Notes: a model not told the origin generated them from the sequence alone. 64,000 nt of DNA from Lysobacter sp. A03 (GCF_000855665.1 NZ_JXSS01000045.1:62001-126000), one strand, 5' to 3'; shown: positions 46,497-56,394, counted from the stretch's first letter. Numbers and translations: made by a program.

Positions 46497-48677
46497 TCAG
46501 ATCCGCTGCACGCCGAGCACCACGCTGAGCCGGCGCACCTTGCGGATCACGTTGGCCAAGTGGCGCCGGTCCTTCACTTCGATCGAGAAACGCAGCACCG
46601 CCACGTTGATGTCGCGCTCCAGGTACTCCACCCGGTCGATGTTGGATTTGGCGTCGGCCACGGCTGCCGCCACCTGTGCCAGCGCACCCGGGCGGTTGTC
46701 GACCTCGATCCGCAGCGCCGCGCTGAAGTCGCCGCTGACGGTATGGTCCCAGCCGATCGATATCCAGCGGTCCGGTGACTTGCGGTACTCGGCGACGTTG
46801 GGGCACTCCTTGCGGTGCACCACGATCCCCTTGCCGGCGGTGTGGTAACCCATGATGTCGTCCCCGGGCAGCGGCATGCAGCAGTTGGCGAAACTGATCA
46901 CGCCGCGCTCGCTGCCGGTGATGAGGATCTTCTCCTGCGTCATCGAGGTGTGTGCCGGCGCGGGCGCCGCGTCCTCGCCCGGGGCACTGGCCAGTGCGTA
47001 GGCCACCTGGCTGGGCATCTTGTTGCCCAGGGCAATGTCGGCCAGCAGGGCTTCCAGGCGCGGATGACGGCCCTCCTGCAGATAGCTGTCCAGACGTGCG
47101 GCCGGGACCCGCTCCAGCGAGCTGCCCAAGGCTTCCAACGCCCGGTCCAGCATCCGGTGCCCGAGCTGCACGGCGTCCTCGTGGCCCATCTGCTTGAGCT
47201 GGTGGCGGATCGCGGTGCGCGCCTTGCTGGAGACGACGTATTCCAGCCACTGCGGCTTGGGCGTGGACGACTTGGCGGTGATGATCTCCACCCGCTCGCC
47301 GTTGGACAGGCGCGTGCGCAGCGGCACCAGCTTGCCGTCGACCCGGGCCGCAACGGCCTGGTTGCCGACGTCGGTGTGGACGGCGTAGGCGAAATCCAGG
47401 GCGATGGCATTGCGCGGCAGCGACAGGATGTCGCCCTTGGGCGAGAACAGGTAGACCTCGTCCGGGAACAGGTCGATCTTGACGTTTTCCAGGAACTCCA
47501 GCGACGAGCCGGTGGCATGCTGGGACTCGACCAGTCCGCTGATCCAGTTGTACGCACGGTTCTGCGCACTGTTGGGTGCCTGACTCCCGTCCTTGTAGGT
47601 CCAATGCGCAGCCACGCCCTTCTCGGCGATCAGGTCCATCTCTTCGGTTCGCAGCTGGACCTCGATCGGCGACCCGTAGGGGCCGAACAGCACGGTGTGC
47701 AGCGACTGGTAACCGTTGGCCTTGGGGATGGCGATGAAGTCACGGAAGCGGGCGTCCAGCGGTTTGTAGACCGAATGGACCACGCCCAGCGCGTGATAGC
47801 AGTCGGCCACCGTGCGCAGCACGATGCGATAGCCAAACACATCCATCACCTGGGCAAAGCTCTTCGCCTCGGTGCGCATCTTGGTGTAGATGCTCCAAGG
47901 CGACTTCACCCGGCTGATCAACCGGTGCGGCAGCTGTTCCTTGGCCAGGCGCTGGGCGAGGTTGGCCTCGATCTGCACCAGCGCTTCGCGCCGCACCATC
48001 GGCTCGCTGCGAATGCGCTTTTCCAGCACTGCATGGCGGTACGGGTGCAGGGCGCGGAAACCCAGATCCTGCAATTCACTCTTGATCTGGTTCATCCCCA
48101 GGCGCTGGGCGATCGGCGCATAGATATCCAGCGTCTCGCGGGCAATGCGCTGACGTGATTTGGGATCCTTCGCCCCCAGCGTACGCATGTTGTGCAGGCG
48201 GTCGGCGAGCTTGATCAGGATCACCCGCAGGTCGCGCGACATCGCCAGCAACATCTTGCGGAAGCTTTCCGCGTTCGCCTCCTGGCGATCACGGAACTGC
48301 AGCTTGTCCAGCTTGGTCACGCCATCCACGAGCTCAGCCACCGTGGGACCAAACTGGGAGGCGATGTCGTCCCATCCCAGCGACGTGTCCTCGATGGTGT
48401 CGTGCAGGATCGCTGCCAGCAGCGTCTCCACGTCCAGGCCCTGCTCGGCGAGGATGCGGGCGACCGCCACCGGATGGGTGATGTAGGGCTCCCCGGAGCT
48501 GCGCATCTGTCCCGAGTGCGCCGCTGCCCCGACCGACCACGCAAGACGCAACTGCGCCCGCTGCGGCTCATCCAGATATTTTGCCGCGCGCTCCAGATCA
48601 AGCATGTAACCCGGCAAGCTCGCCGGATCCACGATCTGGGGGGTGGAGGTGCTACAGACAGGCTCGAAAGAAGTCAT
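46497..48677 (-). CDS. spoT: bifunctional (p)ppGpp synthetase/hydrolase SpoT
   Basis: Controls the stringent response alarmone. It has 726 residues. The HD hydrolase domain is intact: SSGEPYITHPVAVARIL, ILHDTIEDTSLGWDDI (HD), and LADRLHNMRTLGA. The synthetase domain has SPWSIYTKM, DVFGYRIVLRTVADCYHALG, RFRDFIAIPKANGYQSLHT and EVQLRTEEM. A TGS domain (VYLFSPKGDILSLPRNAIALDFAYAVHTDVG) and the zinc-finger/ACT region (SFANCCMPLPGDDIMGY; ALRIEVDNRPGALAQVAAAV) follow. Because both catalytic domains look complete, it can probably make and degrade (p)ppGpp. It sits downstream of gmk-rpoZ. Confidence 0.96.
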   Translation of the reverse strand: MTSFEPVCSTSTPQIVDPASLPGYMLDLERAAKYLDEPQRAQLRLAWSVGAAAHSGQMRSSGEPYITHPVAVARILAEQGLDVETLLAAILHDTIEDTSLGWDDIASQFGPTVAELVDGVTKLDKLQFRDRQEANAESFRKMLLAMSRDLRVILIKLADRLHNMRTLGAKDPKSRQRIARETLDIYAPIAQRLGMNQIKSELQDLGFRALHPYRHAVLEKRIRSEPMVRREALVQIEANLAQRLAKEQLPHRLISRVKSPWSIYTKMRTEAKSFAQVMDVFGYRIVLRTVADCYHALGVVHSVYKPLDARFRDFIAIPKANGYQSLHTVLFGPYGSPIEVQLRTEEMDLIAEKGVAAHWTYKDGSQAPNSAQNRAYNWISGLVESQHATGSSLEFLENVKIDLFPDEVYLFSPKGDILSLPRNAIALDFAYAVHTDVGNQAVAARVDGKLVPLRTRLSNGERVEIITAKSSTPKPQWLEYVVSSKARTAIRHQLKQMGHEDAVQLGHRMLDRALEALGSSLERVPAARLDSYLQEGRHPRLEALLADIALGNKMPSQVAYALASAPGEDAAPAPAHTSMTQEKILITGSERGVISFANCCMPLPGDDIMGYHTAGKGIVVHRKECPNVAEYRKSPDRWISIGWDHTVSGDFSAALRIEVDNRPGALAQVAAAVADAKSNIDRVEYLERDINVAVLRFSIEVKDRRHLANVIRKVRRLSVVLGVQRI

Positions 48678-48775
48678 GCAGGCAATCTACGCGGGGGACG
48701 GATCACAGCGCAACGCAGGTGCTGGCGCGTGGCGGGGTGGCGTGGATCGCGGCCGTGACGGGCGGCGCCGGGATG

Positions 48776-48812
48776 CCGCAAAAACAGACGGCCCCGCCGA
48801 AGCGGAGCCGTT
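48776..48812 (-). terminator. rho-independent terminator after rpoZ
   Basis: On the minus strand ACGGCTCCGC, TTCG tetraloop, GCGGGGCCGT (10 bp with one G-U pair) is followed by CTGTTTTTGC. It separates rpoZ from spoT, so spoT may have its own promoter. Confidence 0.85.
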
Positions 48813-48865
48813 GTCGGAGCTGCCGGGGGTCCAGTCAACGCGACTGGGTCGGCGCGACGGACTGC

Positions 48866-49165
48866 TCAGTCGTCGCCCTTGGCCAGGTCCTCGTCGGTGA
48901 CGACTTCCGCAGCCGCCCACTCCAGCGCCTCGCGCTCCTTGCGCTCGCGCTCGGACTTGTCGACGGCATCGATGAAATCGCTGTCGATCACGCGGGCGGC
49001 GATCTCACGCAGGGCCAGCACGGTCGGCTTGTCATTGCCTTCGCTGTTGTCGAGCTTGGGCTCGACGCCGTTGGCAAGCTGACGCGCGCGCTTGGCGGCC
49101 ATCATGACGAGTTCGAAGCGGTTATCCACCACTTCCAGGCAATCTTCTACGGTGATGCGGGCCAT
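48866..49165 (-). CDS. rpoZ: RNA polymerase omega subunit
   Basis: Omega helps assemble RNA polymerase and forms one (p)ppGpp binding site with beta-prime. It has 99 residues: [47 protein letters not shown], and an acidic C-terminal tail. ATG 49165 has AGGAG 5 bases upstream; a longer frame to 49204 is unsupported. It lies between gmk and spoT, linking alarmone synthesis with its target, as in E. coli. Confidence 0.96.
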   Translation of the reverse strand: MARITVEDCLEVVDNRFELVMMAAKRARQLANGVEPKLDNSEGNDKPTVLALREIAARVIDSDFIDAVDKSERERKEREALEWAAAEVVTDEDLAKGDD

Positions 49166-49266
49166 GGGGCTCCTGGCGGCCGGCGGGCCGTCATGCAGAT
49201 GCAAAGGGGACGGAATTGTAACGATTCACTGCGCCACAAGCAAGTTGTCGCTTGGGAATCAATCAG

Positions 49267-49902
49267 TTAGCCGTGCTCCGGTTCATTGGCGAGCAAGGCG
49301 GTGATCAACTTTCCGTGGCGCGCGACCTGGGCCTCGCGACGCAGCCGGCTGGCGGTGAATATCGCGCACATCTCCTCAACCGCGGTGTCGAAGTGCTCGT
49401 TGACGATGACGTAGTCAAATTCCGCGTAATGCGACATCTCCTCGCGTGCCGCCGCCAGCCTGCGCGCGATCACCTCTTCACTGTCCTGGCCGCGGTTGCG
49501 CATGCGCTCCTCCAGCGCTGCCCGTGACGGCGGCAGGATGAACACGCTGACGGCACCGCGCAGCTTGTTGCGGACCTGGCGGGCGCCCTGCCAGTCGATC
49601 TCCAGCAGCACGTCCTTGCCGCTGGCCAGTTGCGGCTCGACCGACTGCCGGGCGGTGCCCTTCCAATCGCCGTGGACCCGTGCATGCTCGAACAGGTCGC
49701 CGGCCTCCACCATGCGCTCGAATGTGGCCTCATCAACGAAATGGTAGTGCTCACCGTCCACTTCTCGCGGCCGCTCGGGACGCGAGGTGAAGGAGATCGA
49801 CAGGCGGATGTTGGGATCGCGCGCCAGCACCGCGTTGACGATGCTGGACTTGCCCGCACCCGACGGCGCGGCAACGATAAACAGGGTTCCGCGCATGCTC
49901 AT
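49267..49902 (-). CDS. gmk: guanylate kinase
   Basis: Phosphorylates GMP to GDP in nucleotide synthesis. It has 211 residues. The P-loop is FIVAAPSGAGKSSIVNAVL; the GMP-binding region is SFTSRPERPREVDGEHYHFVDEATF and FEHARVHGDWKGT. The lid and core are recognisable in LLEIDWQGARQVRNKL and RMRNRGQDSEEVIARRLAAAREEM. Start ATG 49902 (MSMRG) has only a weak ribosome site; ATG 49896 is a near alternative. It lies 27 bp after yicC and 101 bp before rpoZ on the same strand. Confidence 0.96.
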   Translation of the reverse strand: MSMRGTLFIVAAPSGAGKSSIVNAVLARDPNIRLSISFTSRPERPREVDGEHYHFVDEATFERMVEAGDLFEHARVHGDWKGTARQSVEPQLASGKDVLLEIDWQGARQVRNKLRGAVSVFILPPSRAALEERMRNRGQDSEEVIARRLAAAREEMSHYAEFDYVIVNEHFDTAVEEMCAIFTASRLRREAQVARHGKLITALLANEPEHG

Positions 49903-49929
49903 CGGCTGCTGGTCCTCAACGGATTGCGG

Positions 49930-50790
49930 TTATTCAATGTTCTGGATCTGTTCGCGGACCTGGTCGATCAGGACCTTCAGCTCGACCGCTGCAGTGGAGC
50001 TGCGCGCGTCCACGGATTTGGAGCCCAGGGTGTTGGCCTCGCGGTTGAACTCCTGCAGCAGGAAGTCCAGGCGCCGGCCTACGGCCTGGCTCAGCCCAAG
50101 CACCCGACGTGCTTCGCTGACATGCGAATCGAGCCGGTCGAGCTCTTCGTCCACATCGAGCTTCTGCAGCCACATCACCAGCTCCTGCTCCAGCCGGCCC
50201 GGGTCCACCGGCTGCGCGAGCTCGGCCAGGCGATTCTCCAGCTTGGTGCGCTGGCCCTGGCGGATCACCGGCATCAACTCGCGCACCTGCCCGGCGATCG
50301 CTGCGATGGCATCCACCCGCTCGGCGATGCCGGTGGCCAGCTTGCCGCCCTCGCGCTCGCGCGCTGCGATGAACTCGTCCACCACCTCATCCACCAGCGC
50401 CAGGGCCTCGGCCTGCAACGCGGCGCCATCGACCGCCGGCGCCTGCAACACGCCGGGGAATTGCAGCAACTGGGTGAAGTCGACCCGCAGCCCCGGGAAT
50501 GGCGAGGACAGCTGGAGCGCCAGCTCGGACAACTCGCGCAGCCTCGCCGGGTCGGTGTGCAAGCCGCCTTCGCCTTCAGGCGAGCGCAGCCTCAGGCTGA
50601 TGTCGAGCTTGCCCCGGCTGATCCGTGCGGCAATGCGCTCGCGCAGGACCGGCTCCAGCGAGCGCAGGTCATCGTGCAGACGCATGCCGATCTCGAGAAA
50701 ACGGTGGTTGACCGAGCGCAGTTCGCAGCCCAGCGTGCCCCACGGTGTGACGCGTTCGCCGTTGGCGAAGGCGGTCATGCTGCGGATCAT
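49930..50790 (-). CDS. yicC: YicC family endoribonuclease
   Basis: A cytosolic ribonuclease of 286 residues; E. coli YicC degrades the small RNA RyhB. The conserved N-terminus IRSMTAFANGERVTPWGTLGCELRSVNHRFLEIGMRLHDDLRSLEP and C-terminus RRLDFLLQEFNREANTLGSKS(V)DA...AAVELKVLIDQVREQIQNIE are both clear. ATG 50790 gives the normal start; the open frame to 50907 runs into the divergent promoter. It leads a leftward group with gmk, opposite rph. The gene pairing with rph, another RNA-processing enzyme, is conserved. Confidence 0.95.
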   Translation of the reverse strand: MIRSMTAFANGERVTPWGTLGCELRSVNHRFLEIGMRLHDDLRSLEPVLRERIAARISRGKLDISLRLRSPEGEGGLHTDPARLRELSELALQLSSPFPGLRVDFTQLLQFPGVLQAPAVDGAALQAEALALVDEVVDEFIAAREREGGKLATGIAERVDAIAAIAGQVRELMPVIRQGQRTKLENRLAELAQPVDPGRLEQELVMWLQKLDVDEELDRLDSHVSEARRVLGLSQAVGRRLDFLLQEFNREANTLGSKSVDARSSTAAVELKVLIDQVREQIQNIE

Positions 50791-50847
50791 TGGCGGTGCC
50801 TTGTGGTGAGGTGGAAGCGGATGCCGAAGGGGGCACTCCGGGGTGAA

Positions 50848-50856
50848 TGGTAAACT
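50848..50856 (+). promoter_or_regulatory. extended -10 element of the rph promoter
   Basis: TGGTAAACT (50848-50856) reads as TGn followed by a -10-like hexamer. It lies 42 bp before the rph start codon in the divergent yicC-rph region. No good -35 is visible. Confidence 0.45.
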
Positions 50857-50897
50857 CGCCGCCCCCAAACCCCCTAACTTCCAACGGCAAGCAGAGC

Positions 50898-51653
50898 ATG
50901 TCAGCAAGCGTTACGAACGAATTCTCACGGCCCAGCGGGCGCGCTCCGGACCAGCTGCGCGAGGTCCACATCGAACGCGCGTTCACCCGCCACGCCGAAG
51001 GATCGGTGCTGATCAGCTTCGGCGACACCCGGGTGCTGTGCACTGCCAGCGTGGAGAACCGCGTCCCCGGTTTCCTGCGTGGCAAGGGCGAGGGCTGGGT
51101 CACGGCCGAGTACGGCATGCTGCCGCGCGCCACCAACACCCGCAACGATCGCGAGGCGGCCCGCGGCAAGCAGGGGGGACGCACGCTGGAAATCCAGCGT
51201 TTGATCGGCCGCTCGCTGCGCGCCTGCGTGGACCGCAAGATGCTGGGCGAGCGCACCATCACCCTGGACTGCGATGTCCTCCAGGCTGACGGCGGCACGC
51301 GCACCGCGGCCATCACGGGTGCCTACGTGGCACTGGTGGACGCGGTCAACTGGATGATCAAGCGCGGCGACATCAAGCCCAAATCCGGACGCAGTCCGAT
51401 ATTCGGTGCGGTGGCGGCGGTTTCAGTGGGCATCTATCGCGGAGTGCCGGTACTTGACCTGGATTACGCCGAAGACAGCGATTGCGACACCGACATGAAC
51501 GTGGTGATGAACGACGGCGGTGGCTTCATCGAGGTCCAGGGAACAGCGGAGGGCCATGCCTTCCGCGCGGAGGAGCTCGCCGCGATGACCTCGCTGGCGG
51601 CGCAAGGCGTGACCGAACTGGTCGCCCTCCAGCGTGAAGCGCTCGGGTTGTGA
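50898..51653 (+). CDS. rph: ribonuclease PH
   Basis: Phosphorolytic 3'-5' exoribonuclease that trims tRNA precursors. It has 251 residues. Visible are [88 protein letters not shown] and [29 protein letters not shown] with the phosphate-binding Arg/Asp residues. The protein is full length. ATG 50898 has a weak GCAGAG upstream. It is first of a rightward group with rdgB and hemW, a conserved order. Confidence 0.96.
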   Translation: MSASVTNEFSRPSGRAPDQLREVHIERAFTRHAEGSVLISFGDTRVLCTASVENRVPGFLRGKGEGWVTAEYGMLPRATNTRNDREAARGKQGGRTLEIQRLIGRSLRACVDRKMLGERTITLDCDVLQADGGTRTAAITGAYVALVDAVNWMIKRGDIKPKSGRSPIFGAVAAVSVGIYRGVPVLDLDYAEDSDCDTDMNVVMNDGGGFIEVQGTAEGHAFRAEELAAMTSLAAQGVTELVALQREALGL

Positions 51654-51687
51654 GCGAACGCGGCTGCAGCCGGGATCGGGGCGTGGC

Positions 51688-52302
51688 ATGACTGCGATGT
51701 CGCGGATCGTCCTGGCCAGCGGCAACGCCGGCAAGCTGGCCGAGTTCAACCGCCTGTTTGCCGGCGCCGGAATAGAGTTCGTCGCGCAGGGGGATCTGGG
51801 TGTCGCGGACATCGAGGAAACCGGCCTGAGCTTTGTCGAAAATGCCCTGTTGAAGGCACGTCATGCTTCGCGTGTCACGGGCTTGCCGGCGCTGGCGGAT
51901 GACTCCGGGCTGTGCGTGGATGCCCTGGGTGGCGCGCCGGGACTGTATTCGGCGCGCTATGCCGGGGAACATGCCGGCGAACCAGGCGCTGCGGCGCGCA
52001 ACATTGACAAGCTGCTCCGGGCGCTGGAAGGCGTGCCCGAGGATCAGCGCCGTGCGCACTTTCATTGCACACTGGTCCTGCTGCGCCACGCAACGGATCC
52101 GGCCCCGCTGATCGCCCGGGGCGACTGGTCCGGGCGCATCCTTGACCGTCCCCGCGGCAGCGGTGGGTTCGGCTACGACCCGGTATTCATGGACGAGGCC
52201 CACGGCATCTCCGCCGCCGAGCTGGAACCGTCGGTAAAGGCGGCCTGCAGCCATCGCGGCCGCGCCTTGCGCGAGCTGCAGCGGCAATTGGCCGCGCTGT
52301 AG
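51688..52302 (+). CDS. rdgB: XTP/dITP pyrophosphatase (RdgB/HAM1)
   Basis: Removes non-canonical purine nucleotides (dITP, XTP) from the pool. It has 204 residues. The family's N-terminus [24 protein letters not shown] and the motifs [48 protein letters not shown] and [13 protein letters not shown] are all intact; the C-terminal [10 protein letters not shown] matches too. ATG 51688 has GGGG upstream; ATG 51697 is an alternative. It lies 34 bp after rph. Confidence 0.95.
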   Translation: MTAMSRIVLASGNAGKLAEFNRLFAGAGIEFVAQGDLGVADIEETGLSFVENALLKARHASRVTGLPALADDSGLCVDALGGAPGLYSARYAGEHAGEPGAAARNIDKLLRALEGVPEDQRRAHFHCTLVLLRHATDPAPLIARGDWSGRILDRPRGSGGFGYDPVFMDEAHGISAAELEPSVKAACSHRGRALRELQRQLAAL

Positions 52303-52343
52303 CATTTTTCCCTGCGCCGGCTTGCCGGTGGGACAATGCGTGG

Positions 52344-53516
52344 ATGAGTCTGTCGCCCTCCGCGGTATCCCCGCCGCCGCTGTCGCTGTACGTCCACATC
52401 CCATGGTGCGTACGCAAATGCCCGTATTGCGATTTCAATTCCCACCAGGGCCGCGGCGAGCTGCCGTTCGCCGCCTATGTCGATGCGCTGCTGGCGGATC
52501 TGGATTTCGACCTGCCGCTGGTCTGGGGCCGAACCGTGCAAACGGTGTTCTTCGGCGGTGGTACTCCAAGCCTGATGCCGGGCGAGCTGATTGACCGCTT
52601 CCTGCAGGGGGCCAGCTCGCGACTGCGTTTCGCACCCGGCTGCGAAATCACCCTGGAAACCAATCCCGGAACGGTCGAGCATGGCAGCTTCAAGGGCTAT
52701 CGCGACGCCGGCATCAACCGCCTGAGTTTCGGCGTGCAAAGCTTTGACGACGGTTGCCTGCAGCGGCTGGGACGGATCCATGACGGCGGCGAAGCCACGG
52801 CGGCGGTGAAACTGGCCCAGGACGCCGGTTTCGATAACATCAACCTGGACCTGATGTACGCCCTGCCCGGACAGACTCTGGCGATGGCGGAAAGCGATCT
52901 GGCGCAGGCCTTCGCGCTGCAACCCACGCACATGAGCCACTACCAGCTGACCCTGGAGCCGAACACGGTTTTCGCGGCCCGCCCACCGGCCGGGTTGCCC
53001 GACGAGGACAGCAGTTGGGACATCCAGGAGCACAGCCAGGCGATGCTCGCCAACGCCGGTTACCGCCAGTATGAAGTCAGCGCCTACGCGCGGCCGGGGC
53101 GCGAGTGCGTGCACAACCTGAACTACTGGAAATACGGCGACTACCTGGGGATCGGTGCCGGCGCGCACGGCAAGATCACCTCCGGTCACGACCAGTCAAT
53201 CCTGCGCCGCTGGAAGCTGAAGCACCCGACGGCCTACCTGGAAGCCGCTGGCAGCGAGCGCGGCCTGGGCGGCGATGAGCACATCGCGCTCGAGCGACGG
53301 CCGTTTGAGTTCATGCTCAACGCCCTGCGCCTGGTCGACGGCTTCAGCCTGAAGGGATTTGAAGCCAGCACCGGCGTGCCGCGCAGTGCAATCCAGCCGC
53401 AGCTCCAGCGGGCGGCGCAGAAGCAATGGCTGGTCATCGACGGCGACATCGTCCGACCGACGCTCTTGGGACGGCGCTTTACCAACGATGTCATCGAACT
53501 CTTCCTGGCGGACTAA
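52344..53516 (+). CDS. hemW: radical SAM protein HemW (haem chaperone)
   Basis: A haem-binding relative of coproporphyrinogen dehydrogenase, thought to insert haem into respiratory enzymes. It has 390 residues. The radical SAM cluster is C22-x3-C26-x2-C29 in HIPWCVRKCPYCDFNSH; the following VFFGGGTPSLM and LETNPGTVE are SAM/radical motifs. The fourth cysteine that follows the CxxxCxxC pattern in HemN is absent, as in HemW. The C-terminal part (HALR-like LNALRLVDGFSLKGFEASTG) matches. ATG 52344 is the start. It lies 41 bp after rdgB. Confidence 0.93.
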   Translation: MSLSPSAVSPPPLSLYVHIPWCVRKCPYCDFNSHQGRGELPFAAYVDALLADLDFDLPLVWGRTVQTVFFGGGTPSLMPGELIDRFLQGASSRLRFAPGCEITLETNPGTVEHGSFKGYRDAGINRLSFGVQSFDDGCLQRLGRIHDGGEATAAVKLAQDAGFDNINLDLMYALPGQTLAMAESDLAQAFALQPTHMSHYQLTLEPNTVFAARPPAGLPDEDSSWDIQEHSQAMLANAGYRQYEVSAYARPGRECVHNLNYWKYGDYLGIGAGAHGKITSGHDQSILRRWKLKHPTAYLEAAGSERGLGGDEHIALERRPFEFMLNALRLVDGFSLKGFEASTGVPRSAIQPQLQRAAQKQWLVIDGDIVRPTLLGRRFTNDVIELFLAD

Positions 53517-53634
53517 CGAGGTTGTGCGCACGCATGCAAGAGCGCCCGCCATCCGGAAGCACGTCACAGTTCCCACGTTAACCGCGTCCTGTTACGCTCG
53601 CTGAATTACGGCCTTCGGGGGGAGTCCGGCCCAC

Positions 53635-55974
53635 ATGTCCTACTTAGATGCATCGCTTCCGCGGCCGCGTCCGGCGAATACCGCGGCAGCTTTCCCCGCG
53701 CGTGTCCGCGCCATCATCGGCCGGCTGCAGGCACTCGCCGGCGACGAGCTGGAACGCGAACTGGTGCGCTTGCTCGACACCCTGGAGCAGGACCTGTTCC
53801 GGCAGGCGGAGAAGGCACGCAGTGCAGGCGCCCAATCTGGCTATCTCGCATCACTGGGCACATTGCGTGCGCATCGTCACAAGCTGATTGCCTCGTTCTC
53901 GGCGGAACTTGCAGCCGCGCTTGAAAACCTGCGCGCGCCGGTCCTCACCGAGCCATCAGCCAACATGGACCCCGATGCCAGTGGGTTGCGCTTGGTCGAC
54001 CACAGCGAAGTCACTGAGGCCAACGTGTTGACCGCGATCGCGCGTCGCCACGAATCCCGCGCCGGCCTTCCACTTCTGCTGCTTGGCCAGCGCCTGGCAG
54101 TACTCGCCGGCCGTCCGGCATTTGACGTATCCACCCTGCCGGTTGGCCCGACCGCTGTAGCCACCATGCTCTCGCGCGCCTGCACCGGCGTGACCGGTGA
54201 TGTTGAAGCGCGCCTGCAGCTGTACAGCCTGTTCGACCAGCAGATGATGGCGGGCTATCTGCCCCTCGTCGAAGCGATGAACACGTTGCTGGATCGCGAG
54301 AATGTGCTCCCCGGCCTGACCTTTGTCCCGACCCTGACGCGACGTGAACACCGGGAACGCAGCGGCCAGGCTCCGGATTCTGAAGCCGGGCAGGACGACG
54401 GCGGCTCCACTGAGCTGAATCCAAATGATGAGCGCGGTCCCTCGTCCTTCGACGCCACGAGCTCGCGGAGACGACGCACCGACGGGCACGCTATCCCCAG
54501 CGAGCAGGGCCCGCACGGGTTTGTGCGTCAGGATTCCGGGCTCGGCGGACGGGTGGACACCGCCGACGAGATGCAGGCATTGGCCCAGCTGCAGCAATTG
54601 CTGGCCGCAACCAGACACGCGGGATCTTCTGGCGGCAATCTCCGCTCGGAGGACACTCTCGCCACCGATGAACTCGATGCCGCTCTGAGCAGCCTGCAGG
54701 CGCCGGCGGAGGGGGCATCCATGCCCCGCAGTCCCGGCCAGGTGCGTCAGGCACTGCTGGAACAGAGCCGTCAGCAGCGGGGTCGTGCCACCCACCTTGC
54801 CGACCACGATGACGAGACCTTCGAACTGCTGGGTTTGCTCTACAGCGAAATCGGTCGTGAATTGCGCCAGGGCACCCGCGGCGCGGCACTGCTGGAGCGG
54901 CTGCAGGTCCCGCTGCTGCGTGTCGCCCTGCAGGACCGGGGCTTTTTCGTACGCAAGCAGCACCCGGCACGGCAGTTGCTGAACTCGATCGCAGAGGCCG
55001 GCACCCAATGGCTGGACGACAACGATCCAGGTGCCGACCGGCGCCTGGATGACCAGCTGCACGAAGCCGTCAACCACGTGGTGCAAAACTACAACGGTGA
55101 CCCGGGCGTGTTCGCCGCCGCGCAGGAGACGCTCAGCGGTCAGCTGGAGGCTCTGGCGCGCAAGGCCGAGGTGGCCCAGCGGCGACAGGTCGAAGCGGCG
55201 CGCGGTCGCGACAAACTCGAGCGCGCGAAACAGCAGGCCGCGCTGGCGATCAAGGATGCGATCGGCGACACCGCGGTCCCCCGCTTTCTCACCACGCTGT
55301 TGGAGCAGGCATGGACGGACGTCCTCAGTCTGGTCCTGCTGCGGCACGGCGAGGAGTCTGCCGAGTGGCGGGGGCATGTCGATGCCCCCGCCCCGGTCAT
55401 CGCCGCCAACCGCGGCGAACCGGCACCCGAATCGCTGCAGCCGCGGGGAACCGAAGCCTTGGGCCTGGTCGGCTATCAGGGTGATGAGGCGGACGCCATC
55501 GCCGGCAGGCTGGTGGCGGCAAATGATGACGGTGACGATCCCGCATCACGCACCGAGCTTGCCGTGAAGCTGAAGGCGCGGGCACGGCTGGGCGCCAATG
55601 AGATTCCGCCGTTGCCGCCCGTCGGGCCACGCAACGCCCGCGAAGAGGAATGCTATGTCCACCTGCGCAGCGTGGCGTTCGGCACCTCCATCGAATTCAA
55701 CATCAACCAGCAGGGTGATCGCGTGCGTCATCGCCTGGCCTGGTTCAGCCCGATCACCGGACGGGTACTGTTGCTCACTGCCAAGGGCCAGCGCATCGAA
55801 GACCAGCAGGGGCGGGAAACCCTCGACCAGATCGCCCGCCTGCTCGCGATCGGTGAGGCGAGGATCGTGCCTGCCGATGATCACACCAGTCTGGTGGATC
55901 GTGCATGGCAGTCGACGCTGGCCAAGCTGCGCAGCTTTGTCCGCAATCCTCCCGGCAAGGAGATATCGCAATGA
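53635..55974 (+). CDS. DUF1631 family protein
   Basis: A 779-residue cytosolic protein of unknown function. It has helical N-terminal sections (ARVRAIIGRLQALAGDELERELVRLLDTLEQDL...) and a low-complexity middle (residues ~240-330). The DUF1631 core includes FELLGLLYSEIGRELRQGTRGAALLERLQVPLLRVALQDRGFF, HPARQLLNSIAEAGTQWLDD and AVNHVVQNYNGDPGVFAAAQETL. A coiled-coil (LARKAEVAQRRQVEAARGRDKLERAK) and a C-terminal PilZ-like beta domain (HRLAWFSPITGRVLLLTAKG) follow. GGGGGAG lies ~10 bases upstream of ATG. It overlaps the PilZ gene (ATGA), which suggests a c-di-GMP-linked role. Confidence 0.83.
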   Translation: MSYLDASLPRPRPANTAAAFPARVRAIIGRLQALAGDELERELVRLLDTLEQDLFRQAEKARSAGAQSGYLASLGTLRAHRHKLIASFSAELAAALENLRAPVLTEPSANMDPDASGLRLVDHSEVTEANVLTAIARRHESRAGLPLLLLGQRLAVLAGRPAFDVSTLPVGPTAVATMLSRACTGVTGDVEARLQLYSLFDQQMMAGYLPLVEAMNTLLDRENVLPGLTFVPTLTRREHRERSGQAPDSEAGQDDGGSTELNPNDERGPSSFDATSSRRRRTDGHAIPSEQGPHGFVRQDSGLGGRVDTADEMQALAQLQQLLAATRHAGSSGGNLRSEDTLATDELDAALSSLQAPAEGASMPRSPGQVRQALLEQSRQQRGRATHLADHDDETFELLGLLYSEIGRELRQGTRGAALLERLQVPLLRVALQDRGFFVRKQHPARQLLNSIAEAGTQWLDDNDPGADRRLDDQLHEAVNHVVQNYNGDPGVFAAAQETLSGQLEALARKAEVAQRRQVEAARGRDKLERAKQQAALAIKDAIGDTAVPRFLTTLLEQAWTDVLSLVLLRHGEESAEWRGHVDAPAPVIAANRGEPAPESLQPRGTEALGLVGYQGDEADAIAGRLVAANDDGDDPASRTELAVKLKARARLGANEIPPLPPVGPRNAREEECYVHLRSVAFGTSIEFNINQQGDRVRHRLAWFSPITGRVLLLTAKGQRIEDQQGRETLDQIARLLAIGEARIVPADDHTSLVDRAWQSTLAKLRSFVRNPPGKEISQ

Positions 55975-56372
55975 ACGGGTCCCGCTCAGCCGCTTCCGGT
56001 GCAGGCGGTAGTGACGCGCGCCGCCGCCGGCGCCGCCCCGTGGCCGATACCGTCGAGGTCATCGACAGCATGAGCGAGCGGGTTATCGGCCATCTGGGCA
56101 ATATCTCGGAAACCGGCATGCTCCTGTTGGCAAGCACACCACTGATCGATGACGCCCTGTATCAGGTGCGCTTCACCCTGTCCGGCACGAGCCAACCGGG
56201 TGTGAACGGGTCCGGCACAGCGCAGCCACGCGGCCAGGTCGAAGTAGGTGTGCATCTGCTGTGGCAGGAGGACGCGGGCGCGACCGGGAAGTCCTGGTCG
56301 GGATTCCGCTTCATCAACCTGCCCGAGCCGGGGCGACAACACCTGCGCGACTGGCTTTCCAGCTCGGCCTGA
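55971..56372 (+). CDS. PilZ domain protein
   Basis: A small c-di-GMP receptor candidate of 133 residues. An arginine cluster (ARRRRRRPVADTVEV) precedes the beta-barrel motif NISETGMLLLAS, which corresponds to the D/N-x-S-x-x-G motif of PilZ domains; the first Arg motif is present. The rest, VEVGVHLLWQEDAG...WSGFRFINLPEPGRQHLRDWL, fits the fold. ATG 55971 has AAGGAG 8 bases upstream and overlaps the stop of the DUF1631 gene, so the two proteins are probably made together. Ligand binding is inferred from motif only. Confidence 0.82.
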   Translation: MNGSRSAASGAGGSDARRRRRRPVADTVEVIDSMSERVIGHLGNISETGMLLLASTPLIDDALYQVRFTLSGTSQPGVNGSGTAQPRGQVEVGVHLLWQEDAGATGKSWSGFRFINLPEPGRQHLRDWLSSSA

Positions 56373-56394
56373 CAGTCTGCATCGACCGCGCCGC

